From assembly GCA_045604805.1 (NCBI GenBank), contig JAZUOT010000040.1, positions 1-46,777 on the forward strand: a stretch of DNA of 46,777 nt, read 5' to 3'. The translations under genes and the position numbers were made by a program. Shown in pieces: positions 24,280 through 33,782 of this stretch; the first letter of the stretch is position 1; the number at the start of each line of letters is the position of its first letter. The notes beneath the pieces are model-generated. The model was given only the letters and a program-made list of their open reading frames with translations. It was not told the DNA's origin and searched no databases. The stretch is from JAZUOT01 sp045604805. GTDB lineage: Bacteria; Bacillota; Clostridia; Oscillospirales; Acutalibacteraceae.

Positions 24280-25305
24280 TTAATCATCAAATGCTCCTTG
24301 ATTTTCATACTCTTCTATATCATAAGAAGCTTCAATACTTTCACTTTTTTTCTTGGATTTTTCTGTTTTGCTCATAAGATGATCTTCTTTTGCCTGTTCC
24401 TTTGTGAAGATGCTATTTTTATACCATCTTTCTAATATTTTGTTAGCATAACTAAATGTAAATTTTCCTGTGCTATCTACACATCTTTCGTAAGCTTCTC
24501 TGAGCATATCGTCGTTAAAATTCCACTCATTTATCCATCTGCTCACAAAAGCTTTTTCTCTTTCAGTTTCAGAATGATATTCTATGCCAGTTACTTTTAG
24601 TATCCTTTTCCAATTTTTCTCATCTTTTGCCATAGATAAAATCTTTTTTTCAGCCTTATGAACACTGTTTATTTCTTCTTCTGCCCACTTTATACCAAGT
24701 TTTTCTATATACTTCATATTCCCCTTGCCTATACTTACAGCATATTGTATGAGCATCAATACAACGTCCGGCGGCAAACCATCCGTTTCTACAAGCATGA
24801 GTATTATAGAACAATCCGGTGTAGAAAGTGGCCTACCTAAAATCATTTCACTCTCTTGCATAAGAGCCATTATTTCTTCCGAACCCTTCATACGCTCTGA
24901 CAAATAAACTGCATTAGGACATTGTCTCCTGCTTGTTGTTCGGTTTTGCACAGATACTGTTTTTTTCTTTTCCGCTTTAGATTTTTCTTTTGAAGGTGTA
25001 TCTTCTTGCTGCTTTTCTGGCTCATGCTCCAGATTTTTCTCACTTTGTGCTGGCGTATAAATATTATCACTTTTTGTTAAAATTTTAGTTTCCACCCAAT
25101 ATTGCAAAGAATCATTTATATCTTCAACTTGTTTCGATAGGGCCTTTGCAATATCTTCAACAGTAAAACTCTTATCGCTATTTCTTAATATCCACAGTAA
25201 AGTCTTTATCTGGGTTGAATTTGCAAGCTTTATATGCTTGTCCACCAGAGCTGTCGGGACTGCAAATACTGAGCCCCAAGAACCTAAATTAATCTCAAAG
25301 CTCAT
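24280..25305 (-). CDS. DnaD-domain replication protein
   Basis: A 341-residue protein with a winged-helix-like N-terminal part (about 20-85, DSKSFTVEDIAKALSK-like spacing), a Lys/Glu-rich linker, and two DnaD/DnaB-type (DDBH2) C-terminal domains, e.g. EKAFVSRWINEWNFNDDMLREAYE. DnaD-type proteins remodel DNA and recruit the helicase loader during initiation. It overlaps the upstream glycosyltransferase gene by 4 bases (ATGA) and is 30 bases from dnaI. Assignment to the domain family is strong; equivalence to Bacillus DnaD or DnaB is not settled. Confidence 0.8.
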   Translation of the reverse strand: MSFEINLGSWGSVFAVPTALVDKHIKLANSTQIKTLLWILRNSDKSFTVEDIAKALSKQVEDINDSLQYWVETKILTKSDNIYTPAQSEKNLEHEPEKQQEDTPSKEKSKAEKKKTVSVQNRTTSRRQCPNAVYLSERMKGSEEIMALMQESEMILGRPLSTPDCSIILMLVETDGLPPDVVLMLIQYAVSIGKGNMKYIEKLGIKWAEEEINSVHKAEKKILSMAKDEKNWKRILKVTGIEYHSETEREKAFVSRWINEWNFNDDMLREAYERCVDSTGKFTFSYANKILERWYKNSIFTKEQAKEDHLMSKTEKSKKKSESIEASYDIEEYENQGAFDD

Positions 25306-26366
25306 CTTATATTCTGCCTTTCATATATTTTTTCACCATGTTGCGATACAAAATTTGATTTTTTATTTTTTCTCTTCTGCTTAGGATTCTCTACTGGGTA
25401 AGGTAAATACTGTTTATCATTACTACATTCAAACTCATCACCAGAAAAATAATTAAGTGATTTATTAGAATTTTTGAAATTTTTAATTATCCCTTCAAAA
25501 TTACGAGCCAGCCAATGGATTCTGATTATAGAATAATAATTGCATAATTTGCAACGAGAAGCTTCATATAACATTGAAGTTCTGTAATTTTCAAACTCTC
25601 CATGTTGTTCCAAAAAATTTCTTATTTCTCCATATGCATTTATATAGTCATTTATCTTAGGGACATTCATAGTACTCAACATGCTGCTCTTATGCTTTGT
25701 GTAATTATAGAGAGGCTTTCTCAAAACCGCTATTTTATTAGCGTAATAAAAAGTTTTGTACATAGTTGCAATATCCTCAAAGTACATATCAGGAAAGCTT
25801 ATACCGTTCTCTAAAAATAATGAGCGTTTATATATTTTGTTCCACGGAAATGAGCGCATAAAAATATCTTTTATTATAGATCTTAAAGCCTTCTCTTTAT
25901 CTTGAACTTTGGTTCTAGGCATAAAGGGGACAAAAAACTTCATATTTCGCCTTGGAAAATATTTATAATAACCACAGTAAGATATATCTGCTCCTGTTTT
26001 GATACAAAGATCATAAAGTTCCTGAAGGTATGAAGGCTCTAAGAAATCATCCCCATCCACAAATACAATGTACTCACCTTTAGCGACTTCTATGCCCCTA
26101 TTTCGTGTTGAAGATACTCCTGAATTTGGCTGATTTATTAGATTAAAATTATCATATCTTTCCAAATAAAATTCTATTATTTCGCAACTGCCATCAGTAG
26201 AACCATCATTAACCACTATAACTTCAAAATCCCTACTATCCATAGTCTGACGAGCTATAGAAGAGAGACATTTATTCAAAAAACTTCCTACATTATACGC
26301 TGATACAATAACGCTAACTTTTAAATCACAGTCTGTGGTAATTTCTATATTTGGGTATGCTTTCAT
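25302..26366 (-). CDS. Family 2 glycosyltransferase
   Basis: GT-A-fold sugar transferase, 354 residues. The N-terminal catalytic domain has VSVIVSAYNVGSFLNKCLSSI, IVVNDGSTDGS and the DxD-containing YIVFVDGDDFLEP; ISYCGY follows. Such enzymes add sugars to surface glycans or exopolysaccharide. It has no membrane segment and ends in a basic tail. The ATG at 26366 is chosen since AGGAAG lies just upstream; an in-frame TTG at 26387 lacks a site. It heads the run of replication genes with which it shares a 4-base overlap, though their functions seem unrelated. Confidence 0.85.
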   Translation of the reverse strand: MKAYPNIEITTDCDLKVSVIVSAYNVGSFLNKCLSSIARQTMDSRDFEVIVVNDGSTDGSCEIIEFYLERYDNFNLINQPNSGVSSTRNRGIEVAKGEYIVFVDGDDFLEPSYLQELYDLCIKTGADISYCGYYKYFPRRNMKFFVPFMPRTKVQDKEKALRSIIKDIFMRSFPWNKIYKRSLFLENGISFPDMYFEDIATMYKTFYYANKIAVLRKPLYNYTKHKSSMLSTMNVPKINDYINAYGEIRNFLEQHGEFENYRTSMLYEASRCKLCNYYSIIRIHWLARNFEGIIKNFKNSNKSLNYFSGDEFECSNDKQYLPYPVENPKQKRKNKKSNFVSQHGEKIYERQNIR

Positions 26367-26708
26367 CTCGTCTTCCTGCCGTTTCAAAAACTTTTATTTT
26401 ATCTACCATAGTCGATTTGGCTTACCATATCTCTGAATTTCAAAAAAAAATATAACAACGTATACCTTTATAAATAAAAAAACACAACAGTCCATTTAAT
26501 GATATAGTTATTTATAAACAAGTTCAACTCCTGATAAAATGTATATTCTTCATCTGGATTGGAAAAATATTTATCAAGAGATAAGTATTTTGTCTTGAAA
26601 TATATATTACTTTTTATTTTGCCCAAATGGCATAACTTATATTTTTCCTCTATTTTTCAAAAAACTTCATCACTAAATAAATACGCATAAAGCACAAAAT
26701 TTATGATT
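26367..26708. other. Non-coding stretch upstream of the glycosyltransferase gene
   Basis: About 340 very AT-rich bases separating two minus-strand units. It should contain the promoter for the glycosyltransferase-replication run, but no pair of boxes at proper spacing stands out. No ORF with a ribosome site, tRNA or riboswitch-like structure was seen. Confidence 0.4.
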
Positions 26709-26734
26709 TCATATTACTTTTTCTTGTAATATGA
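26709..26734 (-). terminator. Perfect 9-bp inverted repeat at the end of the vanW-like gene
   Basis: TCATATTAC (minus strand) and GTAATATGA form a perfect stem around an eight-base A-rich loop, spanning the stop codon. It is AU-rich and not followed by a long T-run, so it may be only a weak terminator. Confidence 0.35.
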
Positions 26735-28174
26735 GGAAGCAATAGCTTCTGTCTTTACAACCGCACCATTTTTATAAAATTTTTTCTCTGCACTAGCCCG
26801 CGTATTATCTTCGTTTCCGGAAGAGGTTATCTGTATTTCATCCCAAGATGTAGGATGGTATCCATAAATTTCTACTGTCAAAGTGGCATCTTTCATCCAA
26901 GCTTTAACAAATACAGTATATTCTGACGAATTTTTAAATTTAAAATCTGTGTAAGGATATGCAATCGTTGCATCCTGACCTATCGGACAATAAGTTGATG
27001 GATATGAATGGCAACTCCTTGCCACTATTTCCATATCGGCTCTAAGAGCAGCACCGTATACAGTAGTGGCAGCTTGGCAAATTCCCCCACCATATTCCTC
27101 AACAAATTCTCCATCTTTTATTGCAGTCGCAGGTAAATATCCATTTGCAGCATTATTGCTATCTCCTGTACATTCATTGAATGAAAATACTTCACCTGGC
27201 TCTAAAACTTTTCCATTTATCGAATCTAATGCTACCTTCATGTTTGTTTTTGAATTTGAACTGTTTCTGGCTACCGTGGAGAAACTTGATAATAATACCG
27301 TTTGTTCTTTGAGACTGGGTTTTCCATCTGTAGATGGCTTCGGAACATTGTTCATAATAGCCCTTATTTTGGATTTATAATCACCTTTTTCCAGGGCAAT
27401 ATTTACCCTATTTTTCAGATCATCCTCATCCAGTTTCTGGCCATCATAACCATTTTTATATTCAAACATATCAGGAGAGTTTGGATGGAAACTCCCTACA
27501 TAATCTGACCTTGCTTCAACATCTACATCATTAGCAACAGATGATATAAACTTTGCTATTTCTTCTTGATTATCATCTAATCTGCAATCAACTGTAAAAT
27601 TCTGAGGATTTTCTCTCAGAGACAATATAAATTTATACCGCTCTATATCTTTGCCATTTCTTCCTACGCTATATGCTTGTTCCATTATATCGTCTGTATT
27701 GTACTTAAAATTCAAATCATTCGTACATAGCTTATAGATTTTCTCCGAACAGCTTATATTTAACTCTATATCAGGCCTTAAGTTTGGCTCAAGTTCTTTG
27801 ATTTTTAACATTGCTTCATCTCTAGATAGACCAGCCATAGAAATATCGTTTATGTATATACCTTCGTAAAAAGTATCAACATTTATTGTATTATCCACAA
27901 GCTCCATAAATATTCTATATTTGTGGTATGCGTAGGTACCGACAATAAGCAAAATTACTGCTAAAATTGACAGCACTACCAACAGATTTTTTCGACCTTT
28001 CTTGCTTTTTTTATGAGTTTGCAGTTTAAATTTCACATCATCGTCAGCATCATTAGTGTAAACTTCTCGATTTGTTTCCAAAGCACTGTAGTTATTCGTT
28101 TGATCTATAATCTCATCTATTTCTTTTTCTTCACTTTCTGTCATCTTTACAGAATCAACTTTATCGGCTGACAT
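26714..28174 (-). CDS. VanW-family membrane-anchored protein
   Basis: A 486-residue protein with an acidic cytoplasmic start (about 1-62), one membrane segment (about 65-88) and an extracellular remainder. The outer part contains putative peptidoglycan-binding-4 type repeats (GLSRDEAMLKIKELEP), then the VanW domain: LSSFSTVARNSSNSKTNMK, LEPGEVFSFNECTG, EYGGGICQAATTVYGAALRA and a C-terminal TVFVKAWMKD barrel. VanW proteins are common in Firmicutes; their role is unresolved though linked to the cell wall. It lies 37 bases after cdaR. Confidence 0.87.
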   Translation of the reverse strand: MSADKVDSVKMTESEEKEIDEIIDQTNNYSALETNREVYTNDADDDVKFKLQTHKKSKKGRKNLLVVLSILAVILLIVGTYAYHKYRIFMELVDNTINVDTFYEGIYINDISMAGLSRDEAMLKIKELEPNLRPDIELNISCSEKIYKLCTNDLNFKYNTDDIMEQAYSVGRNGKDIERYKFILSLRENPQNFTVDCRLDDNQEEIAKFISSVANDVDVEARSDYVGSFHPNSPDMFEYKNGYDGQKLDEDDLKNRVNIALEKGDYKSKIRAIMNNVPKPSTDGKPSLKEQTVLLSSFSTVARNSSNSKTNMKVALDSINGKVLEPGEVFSFNECTGDSNNAANGYLPATAIKDGEFVEEYGGGICQAATTVYGAALRADMEIVARSCHSYPSTYCPIGQDATIAYPYTDFKFKNSSEYTVFVKAWMKDATLTVEIYGYHPTSWDEIQITSSGNEDNTRASAEKKFYKNGAVVKTEAIASSYYKKK

Positions 28175-28211
28175 AAACTTACCTTCTTCCTTCGATTTAT
28201 ACTAATGCTTA

Positions 28212-29486
28212 TTATTTTTTTATGTTGACATTTACGTTGTGCTCACCTATTACCCAACACATTGGATGATTAGCAATAGAAAAATCCACTGACACTTCTG
28301 TACTACCTACAAAATTTTCTTTATCCTTCAAGTCTACATTTGTAAACACATCGCTTTGTGTAATAGTGCTTATCTGTTCCTTACTTCCAACCACTGTAAC
28401 AGTAATAGTTTTTGTTATCAAACTAGCTTTTAAGTCTTCCGGTATATTAATAATATTTATATTATTAAGCTTAAGAGTTTTAGAAGAAATTTCACCCAAA
28501 TTCATGCTTACTTTTACTTTTGATTGTTCATTTAAATTTTTACATCCCGCCGGTAAAATAATATTTTGTTCGAACTCCGTATTTGTTGGTGTTATTTTTC
28601 GAAAATCTATAGGTTCTAAATTTATTTCTTTAATGTCAGACAGAAGTTTTTCATCACATGCTATATCTATATTAGAATTCTCTATTTTTACCATAGAACC
28701 ATAATCAAAACCACTAGGTTGGTTCGAAAATGTAGCTTTCACTGGTAAATTCGCTTTTTTCAACACCATCAAATTTACCTTTGTTTCAGTGCTGCTTATG
28801 TTTAGTAAATCCTTATATACATCACTTATCCTGTTACCATCTATATCGTACAGAGTCACTGCAGCAGAAAAAGTCTGCGATTCCTTTAGAGTTTTATTTA
28901 AATTGTAGTCCACGCGAACACTTGAAACGTTCTTAGCAATACTCTCTGGACCAGAAATTTTCACTATATTAGGTGTAAAAGTTTCTGAAAAAGCGAAATA
29001 CTGCGAATCTAATTTATAATTTATATTACTTTGTATCTCATAGTCTTTAGTGGTTGCCCTGTCCACCAAGATCTCTGTAGACTTTATCGACAAAGAATCT
29101 TGCTCAATAGTATAACCAGTAAAGTTTGATACCGATTTTGCAACCAAATCTAAATTATAATTTCCTTTTTCCAGTATCGTATCAGCTTGTGGAGCCACTA
29201 TAGATATATCATTACTATTTAGCTGGCTCAAAACTAAACTGTTTCCCTTTACTGTAACACTAGCCGTTTTTTCTCCATCTGGGTAGTACACCATTAATCC
29301 TTTATCTTTTGCGTTCTGGGAAAGCTCAAGTTTTACTGGGATATTACTTATTTCTAATGTTGTTTCTGGACCATTAGCACTCATAGACACAGCTACCCAT
29401 AGTATAAAAGCTAAAATAACGGAAAATATTAATATAAATTTATCGTTGTAAAAAAGCTCGCCCAAACCTATTTTTTTATTTTTCAC
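28212..29486 (-). CDS. cdaR: YbbR-domain protein, CdaA regulatory partner
   Basis: A membrane-anchored extracellular protein of 424 residues. The N-terminal membrane segment (about 17-35, FILIFSVILAFILWVAVS) is followed by about four YbbR beta-domains, recognised by recurring V-x-V-x-G-x-x-x-I/L patterns. YbbR proteins bind and modulate the diadenylate cyclase CdaA. The start GTG overlaps the end of cdaA by 11 bases, with GGGAGG upstream, so the two proteins are translationally coupled. In many Firmicutes glmM follows; here a vanW-like gene does. Confidence 0.88.
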   Translation of the reverse strand: MKNKKIGLGELFYNDKFILIFSVILAFILWVAVSMSANGPETTLEISNIPVKLELSQNAKDKGLMVYYPDGEKTASVTVKGNSLVLSQLNSNDISIVAPQADTILEKGNYNLDLVAKSVSNFTGYTIEQDSLSIKSTEILVDRATTKDYEIQSNINYKLDSQYFAFSETFTPNIVKISGPESIAKNVSSVRVDYNLNKTLKESQTFSAAVTLYDIDGNRISDVYKDLLNISSTETKVNLMVLKKANLPVKATFSNQPSGFDYGSMVKIENSNIDIACDEKLLSDIKEINLEPIDFRKITPTNTEFEQNIILPAGCKNLNEQSKVKVSMNLGEISSKTLKLNNINIINIPEDLKASLITKTITVTVVGSKEQISTITQSDVFTNVDLKDKENFVGSTEVSVDFSIANHPMCWVIGEHNVNVNIKK

Positions 29487-30360
29487 GCTTTTTTATCCTC
29501 CCAAAAAAAGAAGGTATCTTTTTCTTATCAACACGTAGTTCTTCATCTGTTTTTAAGCATCTAAGTAAAGCTATATTTAAGTTGTCCGGAGTAAAATTTC
29601 TAGTTATAATTCCATCTTTAACTAAAGATATCGTCCCTGTTTCTTCTGATACAACAACAACAACAGCATCAGATATTTCACTAACACCGACGGCCGCTCT
29701 ATGTCTAGTTCCTAATTCAAGGCTTAGTGAATCATTTTTAGTTAAAGGCAATATACAACCAGCAGCGTACACAGAACTTTCACGTATAATCAAAGCTCCA
29801 TCATGTAAAGGCGCTTTATTGAAAAACACATTACTGATAAGCGGAATAGAAACTTTTGCATCTAATATTGTCCCTGTGTCAACTATTTCACCAAGCTTTG
29901 TATTTCTTTCAAATACTATCAAAGCTCCTGTTTTATTTTCAGAAAATCGCTTGCAGACTTTAGTTATAGTCTTTATACACTTTTCCAGTTTTTCCTGCAT
30001 TTCTTCAGTTGAATATATCGGAGACAAGTTACCCCAATATTTACTTATTTTAGCTCTACCTAGCTGTTCTAATGCTCTTCGAATTTCCGGCTGAAACAGA
30101 ACAAATATTGCCAAAACCGTAAATTGAAAAAAATTATTCATTAAGGTATTGACCATTTTTAAATTAAGCTGGAACGAAAAAGCCCAAAAAACGATAAGCA
30201 CTATAAGACCTTTCACCAACTGTTCAGCTCTAGTGGCCCTTATAAGCTTTATCGCAGAATATATCAAAAAGGCAATTATAGCTACATCCAAAGCGTCTAC
30301 TATTCCAAATGTTTTTATGAGGCTAAAAAATGCAGTAAAAAAATTCAAAACATTTTGCAA
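29476..30360 (-). CDS. cdaA: Diadenylate cyclase CdaA
   Basis: Makes cyclic di-AMP, which controls potassium, osmotic balance and wall integrity. Three N-terminal membrane segments (about 15-90) precede the DAC domain, with APLHDGALIIRE and GTRHRAAVGVSE, the catalytic DGA and RHR motifs. At 294 residues it is of normal size. The start is a TTG with GGGAGC eight bases before it. It overlaps cdaR. No phosphodiesterase gene (gdpP or pgpH) lies in this window. Confidence 0.95.
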   Translation of the reverse strand: MQNVLNFFTAFFSLIKTFGIVDALDVAIIAFLIYSAIKLIRATRAEQLVKGLIVLIVFWAFSFQLNLKMVNTLMNNFFQFTVLAIFVLFQPEIRRALEQLGRAKISKYWGNLSPIYSTEEMQEKLEKCIKTITKVCKRFSENKTGALIVFERNTKLGEIVDTGTILDAKVSIPLISNVFFNKAPLHDGALIIRESSVYAAGCILPLTKNDSLSLELGTRHRAAVGVSEISDAVVVVVSEETGTISLVKDGIITRNFTPDNLNIALLRCLKTDEELRVDKKKIPSFFGRIKKREK

Positions 30361-30465
30361 AGCAAACGCTCCCTATTCAACTACTTACAGTATCAAGAAA
30401 AACAATACTTATATGGTATCACATCAAAATAAGTTTATAAACTTAAAAGTAAATAAAATAAACTA

Positions 30466-31101
30466 TTACAAACCGGATTTGGGGCAAAATTCTTTCATAC
30501 AACAGTTACCACATTCTGGCTTTCGAGCAGTGCATTTATCTCTGCCATGCAAAACAAGTCTATGACAAAAATCTCCAGATTCTTGTGGAGGTATTAAATC
30601 TCGTAAAATTTTTTCGATTTTATTTGGATCCTTAAGGGATACATCGTGTAAACTTAATCTTCCAGTTATCCTTATGCAATGGGTATCAACAACATACGAT
30701 GGCTCGCCAAAAACATCTCCTAATATTAAATTTGCAGTTTTTCTGCCAACTCCAGGCAAAGTCAAAAGCTCTTTCATTGTTGATGGAACCTGTGAATTAT
30801 AGTCTTCTACTAATTTTTTCCCCATAGCTATTAAATCTCTGGCCTTAGTTTTGTATAAACCACAAGATTTGATGTACTCTTCCAGCTCTACGATATCTGC
30901 ATCAGCAAAATCTCTAGCATTTGAAAATCGTTTAAACAAGGCCGGCGTAACCATATTTACTCTTGCATCTGTGCACTGCGCCGCTAAACGTGTCGCTACA
31001 AGTAAGTGCAATGGTTCAGCAGCTTCTAAAGAGCACTTTGCCTCTGGAAATCTCTTCTTTAAATGTTCAATTGCTAAAAGCGCTATTTCTTTTTTATCCA
31101 T
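30466..31101 (-). CDS. nth: Endonuclease III
   Basis: Base-excision DNA glycosylase/AP lyase removing oxidised pyrimidines. The helix-hairpin-helix LPGVGRKTANLILG has the catalytic lysine, VVDTHCIR the catalytic aspartate, and the C-terminus carries Cys-x6-Cys-x2-Cys-x5-Cys for a 4Fe-4S cluster. The ATG at 31101 follows GGAG by nine bases and gives 211 residues, the length of E. coli Nth. The upstream in-frame ATGs would place the start close to the -10 box. Confidence 0.95.
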   Translation of the reverse strand: MDKKEIALLAIEHLKKRFPEAKCSLEAAEPLHLLVATRLAAQCTDARVNMVTPALFKRFSNARDFADADIVELEEYIKSCGLYKTKARDLIAMGKKLVEDYNSQVPSTMKELLTLPGVGRKTANLILGDVFGEPSYVVDTHCIRITGRLSLHDVSLKDPNKIEKILRDLIPPQESGDFCHRLVLHGRDKCTARKPECGNCCMKEFCPKSGL

Positions 31102-31140
31102 AATATTAAACTCCATGTTTATAAGCGCATCTCTCATAAA

Positions 31141-31169
31141 ATTATACAATAATATGGTAATAACAACAA
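31141..31169 (-). promoter_or_regulatory. Promoter of nth
   Basis: Minus strand TTGTTG (31164-31169), a 17-base spacer and perfect TATAAT (31141-31146), 40 bases before the chosen nth start. Confidence 0.6.
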
Positions 31170-31355
31170 TAATTTAAAAAAAGAAATAATCGAGCATGCA
31201 AAATTTTTCCCAATCTCCAGAATATGTCGTCAATAAATTTTCAGCCATGGAGCGATACATTTAATCTATAATGCAAGGACAAATGAATTAACATTTTTAA
31301 CATAACGTGTAGCAATTACAAGCTATTTTCTATACTCTTATTATTTAGTCAATTT

Positions 31356-32324
31356 TTAGAAAGTACCCAATTTTCTTTCCCCAATAAACTCCCTTATCAG
31401 TGAATTAGAGGGAACTAGGTTTTGGGTAGTGAAGTCGACATTTTTCAATTTATTTTTTATATTGTTTACGAACTCATAATATGGACTACTAGCTTCTACT
31501 GAATCCAAAAGAGGGATAGCTTTTTTACCTATTACACAAATTTCATAAGCATGCAAAGAATCTATTGATATATTGCAATCTTTTCTGAATGGCCTTATGT
31601 AAAGCTTTTCTCCTCTACATACTTCTTCCCACATAGATAGAGTAGTTTCTATAGGTGTACTTCTAAAATGATGGTCCCTGACAGCACGTCTTAAGAATCT
31701 TATATCAGCAGGTGAAAACACTTCTTCTCCCATATCATTACATATTCCGTGTGTCACACTTATATAAGCTTTCAAAATATTATCCTGAGGTACACTGGAA
31801 AATATAACAGGATTCAGTGCGTGTATACCTTCAATAATAACTATTTCATTTTTTTCAAGGTATATACGTTGGGTATATGGTTTTGGCTTTCGAACAGAAA
31901 AGTCAAACACAGGCTTATCGCAATAGCCCTGTTTCACAAGATTAAACAGACATTCTTGGACTTTACTTATATTCAAAGCTTCAACATCTTCATAATCAAA
32001 CTTACCATTGGGAAGTTGTGGAGCCATACCTTCTCCCCTGTAGAAATCATCTAGAGATATGATTTTAGTTTTTATATCATATTCTTTTAGTTTTTCTGAA
32101 ATTAGCTTGGCTGTTGTAGTTTTTCCACTACTAGATGGGCCAGAGAGCATAACAACTCTGCACTTAGTTTTTTCTGGTAAAATGGCTTGAGCTGTTTTGC
32201 TAATGTAATTATCGTAGTCTTCTTCTATTTCATTTACGAAATTATTGGCATCAGTCTTTATTCTTTCATTGATATTTTCTATGGTATAGTGAATGGTTTT
32301 AAGATTCGACTCCGAATTTTGCAT
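31356..32324 (-). CDS. Uridine kinase / phosphoribulokinase-family protein
   Basis: P-loop nucleoside-kinase-like protein of 322 residues. The first 60 residues are a helical extension. Then come Walker A LSGPSSSGKTTTAK, SLDDFYRGEG, IVIIEGIHALNP and a lid segment with RFLRRAVRDHHFR. The clostridial family with this N-terminal extension is related to uridine kinases but its true substrate is not known. The start has GGGGGAG upstream and overlaps hemZ by 26 bases. Confidence 0.82.
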   Translation of the reverse strand: MQNSESNLKTIHYTIENINERIKTDANNFVNEIEEDYDNYISKTAQAILPEKTKCRVVMLSGPSSSGKTTTAKLISEKLKEYDIKTKIISLDDFYRGEGMAPQLPNGKFDYEDVEALNISKVQECLFNLVKQGYCDKPVFDFSVRKPKPYTQRIYLEKNEIVIIEGIHALNPVIFSSVPQDNILKAYISVTHGICNDMGEEVFSPADIRFLRRAVRDHHFRSTPIETTLSMWEEVCRGEKLYIRPFRKDCNISIDSLHAYEICVIGKKAIPLLDSVEASSPYYEFVNNIKNKLKNVDFTTQNLVPSNSLIREFIGERKLGTF

Positions 32325-33771
32325 AAAACTCCCCCACCTTCTGTTTTCTTTCTATAAGCTCCGAGAAACGACTTATGTATTCGTATGGATATTTGAAATT
32401 AAATATTCTTTCTATTTTCCCTGTAAATGGATTCAGAAGTTTACTTACAGCACCGGCTCCACAAGATAGAACTGTATGGACTTCATCCATCATGAAAACA
32501 TTATAAACACATTCATAGCTTTCTTTGCAAAAACCTGTATTTTCTAAATTATCCAACATCTTGCGCTGCCTGTAGAGATAGTAAGGGACATAGTGATTTT
32601 CAGAAAACACAGTATATGCCAATTTTATCATGTTTTCAGCCAAAGAATTTTCTTCCAAAGAAAGTAATTTACCATCTATGTTTAGCTGAGAAGATCTCTT
32701 TAAAGACAATGTATGCAAAGTTATATTTTCTGGTGATAATTTTATCACAGACTGTAGTGTATTACTAAAGCTTTCTAAAGTATCACCGCTAAGCCCTGCT
32801 ATAAGGTCCATGTTTATATTATCAAAACCCATATTTCTGGCAAGCTCGAAGGCTTCTATAGTCTGCCTACTGCTATGTTTCCTGCCGATGTTATTTAAAA
32901 CATCATCGTTCATAGTTTGAGGATTTATGCTTATTCTAGTGGCTTTTGCATCAAGTATAGCTTGCAATTTATCGGAAGTTACAGTGTCTGGTCTACCAGC
33001 TTCAACTGTAAATTCTAAGCATTTATTGCAGTCAAAGCAGTTATTTATTGTTTCAAAAAGTTTAGAAAGCTCATAGGCTGAGAAAGTTGTAGGAGTTCCA
33101 CCGCCTATGTAAATACTTTTAAGTTTTAATTTTAGTTCATTGGCGATGAAAGCGGTAGCTTTTAATTCTTCGCACAATAATTTTAAATATTCTGGGATTA
33201 ATTTTTTGCTGCCTTCTATGCTTTGAGAGATGAAGGAACAGTAATTACACCTGCTAGGGCAAAATGGTACAGAAACATATAAACTAAAGGAACGCTCATC
33301 AGAATTTTCTATTATGGCTTTTTGTCTTTTTGCAATATTTAAAGCGAGTTCTGTTTTTTCTTCGGATACTTTTAGGTTATTTCTAAAATGTTCTAAAGTT
33401 TTTTCTTCTCCCAGTTTTTCACATACAGATCTGAATAATTTTACAGGGCGAATACCCGTAAGTATGCCCCATTTTAATTTTTTACCGGTGACTTTTGTTA
33501 GCATAGAAAAAATCATCAGAGCAAAATGATACTCATAGTCATGTTGTTCTTTTTTTGAAATTACTACGCTATCACTCAGTTCAGAGCTAGCATGTTTATA
33601 CTTCAAATACAGCTCTATAGTATCGTCAAAATCTTTTTTTGCGGTATAAATATAAAACTCACCAAGATCTTTTGGGTCATATGTAATTTCTATTTTTTCA
33701 TTTGCAAAAAATGCTTTTATTAAATTCTCAAGTTCATAGTGATAAGGATGATTTTCTATGTATAATTTCAT
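32299..33771 (-). CDS. hemZ: Oxygen-independent coproporphyrinogen dehydrogenase HemZ-type radical SAM protein
   Basis: Radical SAM protein of 490 residues, related to HemN/HemZ. The cluster motif is SVPFCPSRCNYCSF (Cys-x3-Cys-x2-Cys), followed by YIGGGTPTTF. The HemZ-type N-terminal extension (about 1-150) ends with GILTGIRPVKL. The C-terminal YYLYRQRKMLDNLENTGF segment is also HemZ-like. It may oxidise coproporphyrinogen III to protoporphyrinogen or have another heme-related or unrelated radical role. It belongs to the rel-dtd-MBL-hemZ gene order seen in Clostridia. Confidence 0.87.
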   Translation of the reverse strand: MKLYIENHPYHYELENLIKAFFANEKIEITYDPKDLGEFYIYTAKKDFDDTIELYLKYKHASSELSDSVVISKKEQHDYEYHFALMIFSMLTKVTGKKLKWGILTGIRPVKLFRSVCEKLGEEKTLEHFRNNLKVSEEKTELALNIAKRQKAIIENSDERSFSLYVSVPFCPSRCNYCSFISQSIEGSKKLIPEYLKLLCEELKATAFIANELKLKLKSIYIGGGTPTTFSAYELSKLFETINNCFDCNKCLEFTVEAGRPDTVTSDKLQAILDAKATRISINPQTMNDDVLNNIGRKHSSRQTIEAFELARNMGFDNINMDLIAGLSGDTLESFSNTLQSVIKLSPENITLHTLSLKRSSQLNIDGKLLSLEENSLAENMIKLAYTVFSENHYVPYYLYRQRKMLDNLENTGFCKESYECVYNVFMMDEVHTVLSCGAGAVSKLLNPFTGKIERIFNFKYPYEYISRFSELIERKQKVGEFYAKFGVES

Positions 33772-33782
33772 TAAATTCTACC

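Noticed and set aside
30420..30450. Palindrome AAGTTTATAAACTT as terminator of nth
   Set aside because: It has no loop and no T-run; it is AT-only and likely by chance in this composition.
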